Assembly: GCA_014529385.2 (NCBI GenBank) | Contig: CM043944.1 | Coordinates: 170,771,740 to 170,835,739, forward strand | Direction: 5' to 3' | DNA from: Adiantum capillus-veneris | Lineage: Eukaryota; Streptophyta; Polypodiopsida; Polypodiales; Pteridaceae | DNA: 64,000 bases | Shown: positions 43,840 through 55,000 of the stretch, piece by piece | How positions within the stretch are numbered: the first letter of the stretch is position 1 | How the letters are laid out: every line of letters starts with the position of its first letter | Translations under genes and position numbers: made by a program | Notes under the pieces: model-generated | Told to the model about the DNA's origin: nothing | What the model saw: the letters and a program-made list of their open reading frames with translations, nothing else | The model's database searches: none

Positions 43840-44150
43840 AACCCAATACCTAAGTCAAGCGCACATTGCATAGTAGGACTTCACTTTGCAGAAGACCAAA
43901 TTATGCAACGGATCTTGAGACTTGAAGTATTTTGGTCAACCATGAGAAGTGATATTCACTCATTTGTGAAAAACTATCTTAAGTGCCAGAAACAAGCACC
44001 CATACCTCATGTGACATTATTTCAGATTTCACTTGTTCCTAAGTGGAGTAACTATCTAGTTACTTACTTATCAAAAGTAGAACATTTTTGGAGGATATGA
44101 GTAAACGCCACCAAAAAGCTATTGAAACTGAAGCAAGAGATTATGCTCTT
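43840..44150 (+). pseudogene. Integrase N-terminal domain of gypsy copy 2
   Basis: AHCIVGLHFAEDQIMQRIL, FWSTMRSDIHSF and NYLKCQKQAP form the zinc-binding region. The two His are visible and the last Cys remains, but the first Cys of the C-x-x-C pair appears as Asn. Sequence similarity to integrase fades near 44100 and the LTR-like insertion starts at 44191. The first catalytic Asp is not found. Confidence 0.7.
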
Positions 44151-44860
44151 ATTTGAAACCAATTGTATTGAAGAGGAAAGGATCAACATTTGCGTTGTCG
44201 GGGCAGTTGTATTCGAAAGGTGAGTTGGGAAGGCACCGAGCCCTTGGCTGTGAGAGGTGCGAGGAGAAGAGTTGCAGCAGACACAATTAACGAAAACGGA
44301 GCTTAAAACAGACAATCTTCCTTAAACCAAATAAGCAACAGTATCCCTGCTTTAATCAAATTACAAGAATTATCTTGGTTTAATCCAGGTGTTAATAAAA
44401 ATTAACTGCCTTGTACCGCCTTGCACTTCTTCCCGCCATGGCTTAGGAGCTTCAACTTCAGATGGCCTTGGTTGGTCCGATTCGATTTAAGGTTGCAGGC
44501 TTAATTCCGGATTGAACGGGCTTGGAGATTATGGCTTAGAGATTATGGTAATCCAAGCTTAAGTTTGGCTAATGAGAGATTAGGATTAGGATTGGGTTAA
44601 GAGTTTGAGATTAGGCATAGAGAGTTTATGAAAATTGGTGGCTTAAGCGGGATTAGGATTACGCTATGCTAATGCGAGTTTAATAGAAATCAAGAGCTTT
44701 GCTTGGCTTGGCTTAAGTGCTTATGATAATCCGATGAGAGAGCTTAAGATTAAGAGCTTTGGAAATAATCCGGGCTTAGGCTTCTTCTCTCCGGAGAGAG
44801 AGCTTTAAGAGAAGGGAAGACCCAACAAAAAGAACACGAGAGAGGCCAGCCCCCCTTCCC

Positions 44861-44927
44861 CTTTATAGGTTGCATGGCTTTTCCTTGCTAAAAAAAGCCT
44901 ACCCATTAGCGACGTCGCTAATGGGTA
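44861..44927 (-). promoter_or_regulatory. Putative promoter: TATA box plus 28-bp palindrome with ACGT core
   Basis: In minus orientation the palindrome comes first. Each arm is TACCCATTAGCGAC and the centre is GACGTC, an ACGT-core site of the kind bound by plant bZIP factors. About 30 bp downstream is CTATAAAGGGG. The geometry of upstream element, TATA and CT-rich initiation region is typical of an LTR promoter. Confidence 0.5.
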
Positions 44928-45250
44928 CCCACTCAATGATGTGGCAGGGCAGATCCCGGACTTGCATGAAAACTGGCACAACTAGTACCAGATCTATGCG
45001 CGAGGAGCTCCTGAGCGCTTTTCGTTTCTATGGCGAGCTCATCCGAGGTGCCATTCGGCCTGCGCAAGCCCATCTCCCTCCTCATGCGCTGTAGTTTCAG
45101 CTTTGTTCACCATGGGTTTTACCCTTCCACACACAAACCCTCAATTAGTTGAATGGGCGGGTGGCCTTTGTTAGTGGGTGGCCGGTCTTAGTGGACCTTA
45201 GGCAGCCATAGCTTCAAGCTTTTTGGGTGGCAGGCTTTATGCCCTTATAG

Positions 45251-45395
45251 GGCACCGCATTTGGCATACATATCGGCCAAGCAATGCTTGCAAGTAGAAG
45301 GCATCACATTTGGCATGCATATTGGCCAAGCAATGCTTGCAAGTAGAAGGCATCACATTTGGCATGCATATCGGCCAAGCTTGCTAAGCTTCTCC
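45251..45395. repeat. Three tandem 49-bp units
   Basis: Units start at 45251, 45300 and 45349. Each carries ACATTTGGCATGCATAT and GGCCAAGC. They lie upstream of the TATA motif in the LTR-like insertion. Confidence 0.9.
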
Positions 45396-45538
45396 ATTAG
45401 CGGCCTTCGGACACTGTAAGGGATGATATGCGGGCCAAGCAAAGCCGCTCATGACTTCAATACCATCATTTCCGACTAGCAATATCATTTTGTTGCCCGT
45501 TCTGGTGCTTTGAACGGCATCATAGCTTCCAAGATGCA

Positions 45539-46290
45539 AGTACCAGTGTATTCACAAGATATGGACTTCCAATAGAAATTGGCAGCGATACGGGAACTCA
45601 TTTCCTCAATGAGGATTTGCTGAATGAATTCATGGTCATCCATAACAAATCCACTCCATATCATCCACAAGCAAATGGACAAGCTGAGCACATGAATAAA
45701 ATTCTTAGATCGGTATTGACTAAAGTGGTTTGTTTAGGATGAACTGATTGGAAAATGAATCTACATGCCACTCTATGGGCTTATAGAGTTTCATTCAAGA
45801 CAACTTTGAATGCGACACCTTTTAATCTTGTTTATGGTCTTAATGCCATAGTACCAATAGAATTTCTACTGCCGACACTAAGGGTAGCGAAAGATCTCGA
45901 GTGGACCGGACATGAACTGTCAAAGAGGCTTGAAGATTTAGAAAAGCTTGATGAGCAAAGGCTAATAGCTTTAGCTCACATCTATGCAAAAAAATAGAAG
46001 CAAAAATAACATTTTAATTCACATCTAGTCACAAAAATCTTTAAAAAAAGGGAACCTAGTTTTAGTCTATTCCCTTAAGCAACACATTTCCAACTTCAAG
46101 AAGAAGGAAAATGCATCGTTTATCATTGAAGACTTATCTCCAAGTGGAGCAGTTAAGTTGTCCACTCTAAATGGTGAACCAATGGCTAGCTGGATTAGTG
46201 GATGCCGCTTAAAGAAGTATCATTTTCCACTAATCACAGAAAATGCATGCAGTAAAGCAAAGAAAGATGAAGCGACAGCAGGTTATTGAT
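45539..46290 (+). pseudogene. Integrase core and C-terminus of gypsy copy 2
   Basis: The frame resumes with TRYGLPIEIGSDTGTHFLNE (second catalytic Asp in GSDTG), then TPYHPQANGQAEHMNKIL (catalytic Glu in AEHMN), then after a stop LWAYRVSFKTTLNATPFNLVYG. The integrase C-terminal part follows in a shifted frame: VYSLKQHISNFKK-like, then SPSGAVKLSTLNGEP and GCRLKKYHFP (to about 46230). The core is recognisable although broken by a stop near 45740 and a frameshift near 46000. Confidence 0.82.
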
Positions 46291-47115
46291 AAAGCCCAAG
46301 AGGAAGCTCGACTTTGAGTACTCAAGAGGAAAGCTGCTTTCAAAAATCAACAAACACCTATTTTCATTGACAATTTGGAACCAGATGATAGACTATGGGA
46401 ATTGAAGAATGATGTAGTGTCAACGGATGATGAATGGTTAGATGGAATGGACCTTCACATCAAAGTACAAGTGAACAATCATAGCACAAATGCATTAGTA
46501 GATATCGGAGCTCGAATGAATGCAGTCAATTATTCCATTCAACAAGAAAGCGACGAATCAGTCTTTAGCATCGGGAATATATGCTACCAAAGGATGCAGC
46601 AAAAATCCAACACTAGCATTGGAAGTAGTCAACTTGAATGTGATAATACATGGACTTTCATGCCTTCATCAATTTGTATGCATATCAGATGAACATATGA
46701 ATGAAGCAATGATTCTTGGAATCTCATGGATGCCAATGTACAAGGCAATACCAGATTGGGACACCAATCAACTCAAGCTATCACCACCTAAAGGAGGACA
46801 ACTCATCGTTCCAATTGCACCGAGCAAAGAGGAATGAAAAAGAGGTCCCCACAGAAGAAACAAGGGAGTCATCAATCTAAGTCAACCTCTAGATAAGAAA
46901 ATGCTACAAGTAGCATGCAAGGAGTCGGGCAAATATGGGTACCAAAAGCACAAATCAAGGACAATCTGTCTCAGATTTGGGTCCCTAAAAACTCATCTAC
47001 CATACTGAAAAAAGTTTCACATCGGACAACTCAGAGAAAAAATCTTTTAGAAGAGAAACTAGCACTAGATGGGTTGGGAGGAAAAAGGAGCATTTATCTT
47101 CTCCACAAACTGTAA
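46245..47115 (+). pseudogene. Extra retropepsin-like segment and W-V-P-K repeats after integrase
   Basis: Downstream of integrase a further frame (ATG about 46245; open from 46375) gives LHIKVQVNNHSTNALVDIGARMNAVNYSI, here cited as NALVDIGARMNAVNY. This fits the retropepsin pattern [AL]-L-V-D-x-G-A-x-x-N, with Ile in place of Ser/Thr. After a frameshift, MILGISWMPMYKAIPDWD matches the second retropepsin motif (compare ILGRPWLMKMRALQDW in the Tat element). Further on, QIWVPKA and QIWVPKN (about 46930 and 46972) are the same W-V-P-K motif found after the protease of the gag-protease element. This element already has a protease before reverse transcriptase, so this is a second copy or a captured gag-protease tail. 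Confidence 0.62.
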
Positions 47116-47562
47116 AGCCGATGAAGCAATGGAAAGTTAAATCTAAAAACACTCAACCACAATCGTTCATCAAAGGAAAACCAAGATACTAATGGAGAGT
47201 TAAATCTCAGCAAAACCGTCATCATTGATACCTACAGCTTAGAAAATCAATGTGCCAAAGCATCCATATGGTACAATCAGACAAAGAGCACACAAATTAC
47301 AGAATTTGTTATTTAGAAAACAGCAACAGGAAACCTCGACCACGGAAACCCTTGAGTTAACTACTTAAGACCCCAACTCTTGCACTGCATACTGGTTTAA
47401 ATTGCATTGACCTTCAAAGCATGATAGAGTCAACCACAGCTATGCATAGATACAATTGTTCAACCCATGCACAAAGTCGTCACGGAGTACTCCATTTAGA
47501 AGAGGTGGAAGGGAACTTCAATAATAAAGGGCAATGTTTGAAGAGGGAGGAAAAAAGTTGGA
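47116..47562 (+). other. 3' noncoding end of gypsy copy 2
   Basis: No gene seen. It ends with a purine-rich run (about 47540-47558, core GAAGAGGGAGGAAAAAAG), a credible polypurine tract. Confidence 0.45.
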
Positions 47563-49740
47563 TGTTAACGTGTGGTTTTTGAAAAATCACCTAATAATGC
47601 CCTTAAAAAATCATCAACAGGGGAATTTTGATTGATAACATCTCCTTGATGAGTGTAAATAGTGTATATACTATTAGAAAATACATCAAAAAATACGCTT
47701 TTTTACTTATTTTCATCAAATTTTCTTGATATTGGAGCTTAAAAATGGAGAAATCCACCAGAAAGTAATAAAATAGTATTCTCCAATGGATTTTCTTAAT
47801 TGTTGAATTTTCAATTTTCTTTTTATTGTATTTTATTATTTTCTTTGTTTTTTTAATAAACAGGTCAAAGTTTAATAATAAATACCAAATGAGCTCAAAT
47901 GGAGAAACTGAAGATACGTTGATGATAAGAAGAACAAGGCGGATAGGCACAAAAATTTTCAATCAACACGATAAATGGAAACGGGAAGCCTAAATCAGGC
48001 TGCTAAGGCCTACTTTTACAAATTCTTGCAAAATGAGCTAACGGAGTCCAATTGAGGAAATTTTTGAGTCTAACATAGATTTCACGGACTAGTAGGACTA
48101 ACAGGGGAATCTGGGGAAAAGTAGTTTGGGAAGTCCGAGTATAGATATCCAAGGTAGCCCAAAATCACCTCATTTCCACTAGTCACTCTTGGAGGAGAGA
48201 GCTTTCTACCTTCTTCGCGCGCGATTTTCGGAGTCCACAGTCACTCATTTTCAGTGCCCTCTCCCACGAGACATGAGGAGTAAGCTCTAAACTCATCAAA
48301 GAACATTTCTATACATTTGGGTAGTAGTTATAAACTCATCAAAGAATGTTTCTATACAGTTGGGTAGTAGGTCTAGGCTCAAGAAAAAACCCTAGAATCC
48401 CAGTTGTGTACAAACTCCTATGACACAAAAATGACCATAACGGCTTGTTAGCTCAACGGAATTGGACGAGACTTGAACTGTAGCATGCCCCTAGATAGTA
48501 GAACACCTCCATATCATTAGATGACCATTGGGCAGGGGTCGAGGGGGTCCCAAGTAAATAATTTAGGTTTTTGCCACATGCCAGAATTGTATTCTGACTC
48601 CACGGGCAGCTTATAGACAAGGTCTATACACAATATACCTAGATGGTTTCAAGAAAATAGTCAAGGCAAGCTCTCAAATAATAGGAAATAGCTCGAAGAC
48701 CACAAAGTGTCAAATTCGACATATGAAGTCAAACTGACTCCGAATGAGCCCAAACTGGATGAGCAGCATCAAGACTATTTAATGGACAAGTGCATAGCTT
48801 CAAAAGTGACCAAACAACTCTACACACCAAGTAGTAACAAAAACCGGTAATTTCAGAGTCGACAAGAGCAAGAAGTGATGCTGACACGAACAAATCTCAC
48901 CAAATTCATTTTAGGACGATATGTAGGTCAAAAAAGTATCTTTTCATACAAAAAATGTGAATGTAGTTAATAATCATGATTATTTACTTTTCTGTACATG
49001 TGGCTTGAAAATTATTTTGTCAATTCACCTATCACTTGTTCACATCTATCACATGCCATATGTCAAGAATGAGCCCAAAAGATAAAAATTATCTCAAATT
49101 TTATCAAAAAACGTTGTAAAGGGTCTACTGTCCAAATCTTGAGTTAATTGTCACATTTTTTTATCCAAATCACCCCATATCTCACACGGAGGCTCTATAT
49201 CATGTTTAGAACCAGCTTGCAACAAAAAATGTCTAATTTGTTGAAAACGTTAATAATCACAATCATTTACTTGTTCACAAGAATGAGTCTAAATTTCAAC
49301 TTTGATCTTATGGGACCAAAGTACATGATGTTCTAAGCCTACCAATCAAGTTTGATCACATTTGGATCACAAAAACCCAAAATTCCTTCATATCTATTGT
49401 TTTAGAGTCTGAAGCCTAAATCTGACACCATTTCCACTTTGTGCACTCAAATGATCCCACACTTCACTCATAGTATCTACATCACATATGTTTCAAGCCT
49501 ATGATGTCAAAAATGCGAAAAGTCAAAAAAATTTCCCAGCTGCAAATAATTGCGATTATTTACTTTAGTTGCAAATTTGGCTTGGATTGCATGGTTTTGA
49601 TCCTTACATGCTTTTATGCATCTATGCACGCTACAAATTTGATTTGAAGCAAAATGGACATCATTTGCCAGCAATTCAAACTTAAGGCAGTTTAGAGCGA
49701 AATCCGTGGAATTTTCAAACTTCGACAGTGTATTCTCCTA
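47563..49740 (+). repeat. Possible 3' LTR of gypsy copy 2 with palindromic repeats
   Basis: The stretch starts TGTTAACGTG just after the purine run at 47540-47558 and is AT-rich without supported genes. It includes the same palindromic tandem repeats (48966-49563) that precede Gag in gypsy copy 1, the expected place of a 5' LTR or leader. No end or second copy can be matched over the whole length, so the right boundary is a guess. Confidence 0.4.
48966..49563. repeat. Second array of palindrome-bearing repeats
   Basis: Palindromes at 48966-48987, 49249-49270 and 49542-49563, spaced 283 and 293 bp, are variants of those at 13701-14309 (half-site GTAAATAATCG with one to four changes). Intervening sequence is AT-rich and only weakly alike between units. 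Confidence 0.8.
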
Positions 49741-49749
49741 TTAAGTGCA

Positions 49750-51913
49750 ATGCAAGTGGCTAAAAAAGCAAAGAAGAGGATGACTCAGAAAGAGAAGATG
49801 CAAGAATTGCCACCATACCAGTTGGAGCCGAGCTCTGTGAAAATAACAAAGGCAACCTACCTATCCAAAGAACATCTTGAAGAAAACAACACTACATTCT
49901 TCACCGGTAGGTTCAAGAGTAAAGATGGACACCAGGTACAGTTACAAATGCTACCCAAGGAAGTTTATGATGTAGTCGCAAAGCCAGACACTAAAGAAGC
50001 CAATAGAAGACCGGGGCTTCGACGACCAAGAGCCATGTGGAGTAGATTTCCAGCGGGCCTATGAGCTATTATCCACTATCAAAGAGGATGGATCTGCTCA
50101 GATCACGAATCAACAAGGTCAGAAAGTTGAAGTGGTTATCAACAAGGACATAGTGGCCGAGGCACTAAAGCTGCCAACAAAAGGTATGACAATGAGGGCC
50201 AAAGATAGGAAGACAATAGGTACTTTTACCCGGAGGATACAGCTGCTGCCACCTTCTTGGACCTCATTCTAAAGCAAGAGGAGGATCGTGCCCCTCTTTA
50301 TCATCAACACTTCCATTTCTTCTCAAAGAGACCACCAAGATACACAACTTTGAATTATGCAATTGCAAATACTTTCATGCAAGTGTTGAAGTCAACAATA
50401 AGGCAGGGAATAGATTACGCGGAATACATGCTTACAACACAAGAGCACAAAAAAGGAAGGAAAGATAACATATCTGGCGCTCCAAAAGGTCTAACACAAA
50501 TCGCATACCATGCTATTGAAATGGCATATAACTTGCCACTAGCCCCAGGTTAGAATACATGGATAATATCAACTCAACCTTCTCCACGAACCACTAGATC
50601 AAAGAAGAAAAGGGTATATAAATCAGATGAAGAATCAGCAGAAAGCTTTCTTGAAGCCCACAATAGTGAAAGCTCTGACAATGAGGAAAAGATGGCAAGG
50701 AGAGAAGAAATGAAGAAGAAAGCAGTGGCAACCCATCAAGAAGAACCTCAGCAGAAGAAAGCAAGGTTTGAGAGGGAAAAAGAATCTTATGAAAGAAGCC
50801 ACCAAGCTATGGGAGAAAACCCAGAATCATGGAGTCCAAGGGAGATCAAGGGTCCAAGGACCAAGAACCCTACAAAGAAAGTCCCAGAAGATCCGAAGGA
50901 TTTACTTGAGAAAATGTATCCAGAACCCAAAGCCTTGAAGATACAAGAAGCTCTAGAAGCACAAAGAAAATCAAGAGAAAAATCGAATGAGCAACAAAGA
51001 CAAGCAGAAGCTGCACAACAACCTGAACCACAACATGAACACGGAGAGATGTCTCCAAGACCCAATTCACCCACTACTAAACAAGAAAACCATCCCATGC
51101 CAAGTCCAAGCCCTTCACCAACTGGAAAATCCAATGAAGGTGAGGAAGCAACAGGAAAAGAGAAACAACAAGAGGAAGCAAGTTATGAACAACCTAAGGA
51201 AAGTGACAAAGTTGAAGCTTGACCTTCTATAATAACACAACCAAAATCAATTGAAGCAGCTGCAAAGCCTCAAGAAGAATCAATTGAAGCATCTACAAAG
51301 CCACAAACAGAATCTGATGCATTGTCGAAAGAGCCGCAAGCCAAATCTGTTGGATTATCTAAGTAGCCTCAGGTAGAACTTGAAGAATGGGAACAACAAA
51401 TGAGGTCATCGTTCAAGTTAATGAGTATGCAAAGCAAATGCAGCTAATGACAGAAAAGATGCAAACAACAGCACTTAGCCGTAGTGCTAAGACTAAAGAG
51501 TAGAACAGGTAGTAGATGCTCTACAAGGTGAGCTCCAGGACAAGATGAACATTATTGAAGATCTCCAAGGACAGATCAAAGAACTAAAAAATGAAGCAGA
51601 ACAACATCAAGTTGTAAAGGAAAGGCAGCAGAAAGAGATGGAAGATTTAGGGGAGCTCCTCACAAAGCTGTCAGATGCATGCAAAAGCAAGGACCAAAGC
51701 AAGAACTCAAGATACCTCATTCTGTTTACAAGAGCACCTGTAACAATACAAAAAGACCCTACTTTCTATCTTGTACCAAGGGTAAGGACATGGCAGGCAC
51801 ACGAAGCCTTAAAGAAGAAGAGGCCGAATTGGCTCAATTACCCGAGATTGACATCTCCAGAGCAAGGACCAGAAATTGAGGAATACACGGTGAAAACCCT
51901 ACGGGCACCATGA
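49750..51913 (+). pseudogene. Long degraded coding region of unknown function
   Basis: From the ATG at 49750 a protein of roughly 700 residues can be followed through a few frameshifts and stops (open pieces 49750-50064, 50257-50553, 50692-51222, 51545-51913). The first part is basic (MQVAKKAKKRM), then has VVINKDIVAEALKLP and RYTTLNYAIANTFMQVLK, which faintly recall the N-terminal plant-transposon domain found near some plant gypsy ORFs. The middle is a Glu/Lys/Pro/Gln-rich, probably disordered region. The last part (51545-51680) is a predicted coiled coil (LQGELQDKMNIIEDLQGQI). It follows the palindromic repeats by 190 bp, as Gag does in gypsy copy 1. No reverse transcriptase or protease is linked to it. 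I do not recognise the family. Confidence 0.5.
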
Positions 51914-52007
51914 ACTTCTTCAAGAGCCTCCTTGACCTCTCATGTGCAATTCTCTATAAAGTCTGCAGAATGCTACAAGCAAGAGCCCCATGGATGTATT
52001 TCTTAGA

Positions 52008-55000
52008 AGGCATCAAGTATTCCCTTCACAGTTAATCCTTTGAAAGTGATTGGTAAGGTCACATTGGATTCATCACCTTCAAAGTATTGTCCCAACTTGT
52101 TGACAGATATTTCAACAACGGAGTTCTCATCCATGTTGGGTTGTGGATCTAAGGTTTCCTCCTCTATTGACACTTGATTAGACCTATCTATCGGTGCAAA
52201 TTCTGGCAACCCGACCTTCAATTCTCCATTGAGGAAGGCTCAAAGAGCTAGGAATCACTCAGGGTCTCCATATAGTTTAGACATGATGGTGGTTCTAACT
52301 TTTGAAGCCATGAATCCATCAATTTGGAAATATTTAACTGAACTTTTTGGGCTTTAGTTCCTTGACATGGGGAAGATGGGATCTCCATTTCTTCAATTGG
52401 GTCAAGTAATCCCTCCGTAAGCATTCTCTCCAATAAGAAGGGAGTATGCCCACTTCACAATGACTTAAAGTCACTTTCTTCTTGGATGACACTAGGTATG
52501 GCTAGTGGTCTATGGTTTTTGTGAGGTTGATTTTGTGTAGGAAACATTGTGTCTGTAATTTGGATCTTCCTAGGTGTTGGTTCTAGCTCCATTTGGGTAT
52601 CATCTACCAAAATCCTTAATTGCTTGACTCCCTCAATCTCCTCTATAAGGTTTGGGTAAGTTCCGATCTTCTTCCTATGTTCCATGGGTTGTGTCCATTG
52701 TGGCTCATCATGATCCTCCTTGTTTATTTTCTTTTCTAATGGTCGTTTTAATATCCATGGTCTCACTTGCATCAAAATCATTTTCAGCGTCGTTCATAAA
52801 CACGGGGTCGTCACTAGTCCCTATGTTAGTCTTTGAACTAGGGTTTGACTTTGTTACCTTTTGTGATCTCTTCCTTTGTGTTTACTTCTTCTTCTTGGAT
52901 TGGGAGATTGATGCCATGTATCTTTCTTCAAGAATATGATTTTGGTTTTGGAGCATCAATCATGTGAGTAAATTTATTGGTACCACCGGTGTACTTTGTG
53001 ATGGCACCTCAATAATCTCAATTAAGTTCAATGGGTGATCCTTGGTGCATTTGGATTATTAGGACACTGGGCAATCAAATGATCTATGCCACATCGATTA
53101 CACATGAGTATCGGCATTGTAGATGTGCTCTCTTGATTGATATGCACTAGTGTGGCATTCTTTTGTAGTCTAATAGTACACTCAGCTACACGATGTGGAC
53201 CTCCACACTTATAGCATTGAAGAGGTGGTCTCTTGGCAGTGCAATTGATATTTTGGCCTCTTTATGTAAGAGAAGCTACTTGATAAACAAGTTTCCCTAG
53301 TAGTCCTCCACAAAGTATTGTGGACACTCTTCAAATGTATCTATTCCATAGGCAATAGTAGGGTCTATATCGATAGCCTTCCAAACAAGCAATAGATAGC
53401 TCGCAACCCGTATGATTCATAGGGGTGACTCTTGGATGTGGGGGTTGTGGTCCTAGAATTGGAGGTGGTAGTTGTGTAGCTTGAGAAACATTTTGGGCTG
53501 TAGGAAGCATGTGTTGCGATAGTTGCTTAACAGGTACGGCAAGCATCAATGTAAGAATTTAAGGTGAATCCATCCAGGTCAAGGGTGGTCTATTCACCAT
53601 CACACATTTGAAAATTATACATCCTTAGCTTGGTGATCGTACCTACCACATGCATTGCAATTCCCATTGAATTTTACTCTAAATGTAGGGCATTCACTAG
53701 TGCTATGTGGATCAAAGCAAATTGAGCACCATTGTTGTTTCCTTCTTGGATAAATATGATTGTTTTGTGAGGCATGATTATCTTTGAGACTTTCTTGAAT
53801 GGCCTAGGTGGGATCTGCTAAAGTCATCTCAGATATCTTTGGCTCTTTAATAATAATTTTATGGTCATTGGCTCATGCCCCAATGCTTGCGAGCTAGTAG
53901 ACTCAACAGACACTCTTTCTCCTTGAATCATTAAATTTTCCTCCAATTGGATTGCATTGGTGGTGGTGACTTCTTCCCAAGTTGTGATACCTCTAATGAC
54001 TAGGCCATTATAGATATCCTCATGTTGTAGTCCCCTAATGAATCTATTGAGAAATTGTTGTTATTGAAGCGCTCATTTTGATTACAACAAGAATTCAAAC
54101 ACTTCAAGCGACTAATAAAGTCTCTCATTGACTCCCCTTCCTCTCGTTGGGCTTTCTGGAGCTGAGATGCTACACCCCAAAGCACTCCTTCTTGTATAGA
54201 CTCCTTTAGGAACAATATTTGAAGAGTAGGGTAAATCGTTTTCGCTTCCATCCTCAAGGTCCTATACCAATCCCAAGCCTTCCCACTCAAAGTAAGGCTT
54301 AAAGCATTGCTCTTATGTAGTTTATTGTGTTCTCCTAGGGAATTGCATATTTGTTCAAATACTTCGACATGATTTCTAGCATCCTCGTCCCCCCACTGTA
54401 TTTTTGTGTGAGCTTGCCACTTGTACTACCTTGCTTCTAGGCTCTCTATCAGGCGTGTTACACATATTTTCAGTAATAGATTGATCGATAGCTTGAGCAA
54501 ATTTCAAGTCATCCAAGTGGGCAGTTATAGTGGGGACACGTGCTTTCAAGACTGCATGTGGAATGGGTGTTGGCATCGGGTTAGGCATACGGGTGATCCT
54601 CGGGTCCCAAGTTGGGTATGATGTTGTGCCATGTCAAAGTTCATATGTGTTGCCCTAGGCATAGCGGACTAGGATATGACATGTTAATACTAATTGGTAT
54701 GGCCCCACTAGAATAGAGTACTTGGATAGGGTGGTTGAGGAATGTAGGCTGTCGAAACAATTGGGGGTGTGGGAGCTACATGGGTATGAGGCCCCATAGG
54801 ACATATGATTGATGTACACTTGTAGGTATGTTGTGGGCATTGTGCTACTATGTAGTGATGCTTTACTCACAAATGAGGTCCATGTGTACTTTTTGGTGGG
54901 ATAGACACGGTAGGCATAAATTCTTCGAGGGAAAGATAAGCTAAATTTGGAAATGTGAAACTATTGCTTGTACGTTCATAGGGTATTGAGACTCCATGCG

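Larger units (their letters stand above)
44191..45480 (-). repeat. LTR-like insertion in the integrase gene of gypsy copy 2
   Basis: The segment separates integrase halves and has no coding frame. In minus orientation it looks like an LTR: a GC-rich upstream region, a 28-bp palindrome (44900-44927), a TATA motif ACCTATAAAG about 30 bp further (44861-44870), then a CT-rich start region, and it ends CGACAACGCA at 44191. The right boundary (near 45480) is uncertain, and I found no clean target duplication. It also carries three 49-bp tandem units (45251-45395). Part of the integrase core is missing, so a deletion accompanied the insertion. Confidence 0.5.
30107..49740 (+). mobile_element. Decayed gypsy element copy 2 (same family as copy 1), with insertions
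   Basis: Similarity to copy 1 starts at about 30107 (matching about 16490) and runs through Gag C-terminus, linker and protease. Reverse transcriptase, RNase H, integrase and an extra protease-like segment follow on the plus strand. A gag-protease element (30972-39995) splits it in the linker: the left half ends near GGTAGAATTTTTTG and the right half resumes at GAGCCAATCAATG, contiguous in copy 1 at about 17352-17375. A second insertion (44191-45480) sits in integrase. The 5' end is missing; the 3' end probably includes an LTR from 47563. Confidence 0.78.

Noticed and set aside
44191-45480. Treating the LTR-like insertion as a precise solo LTR
   Set aside because: No matching target duplication found and part of the integrase core is missing, so the boundary on the right stays open.
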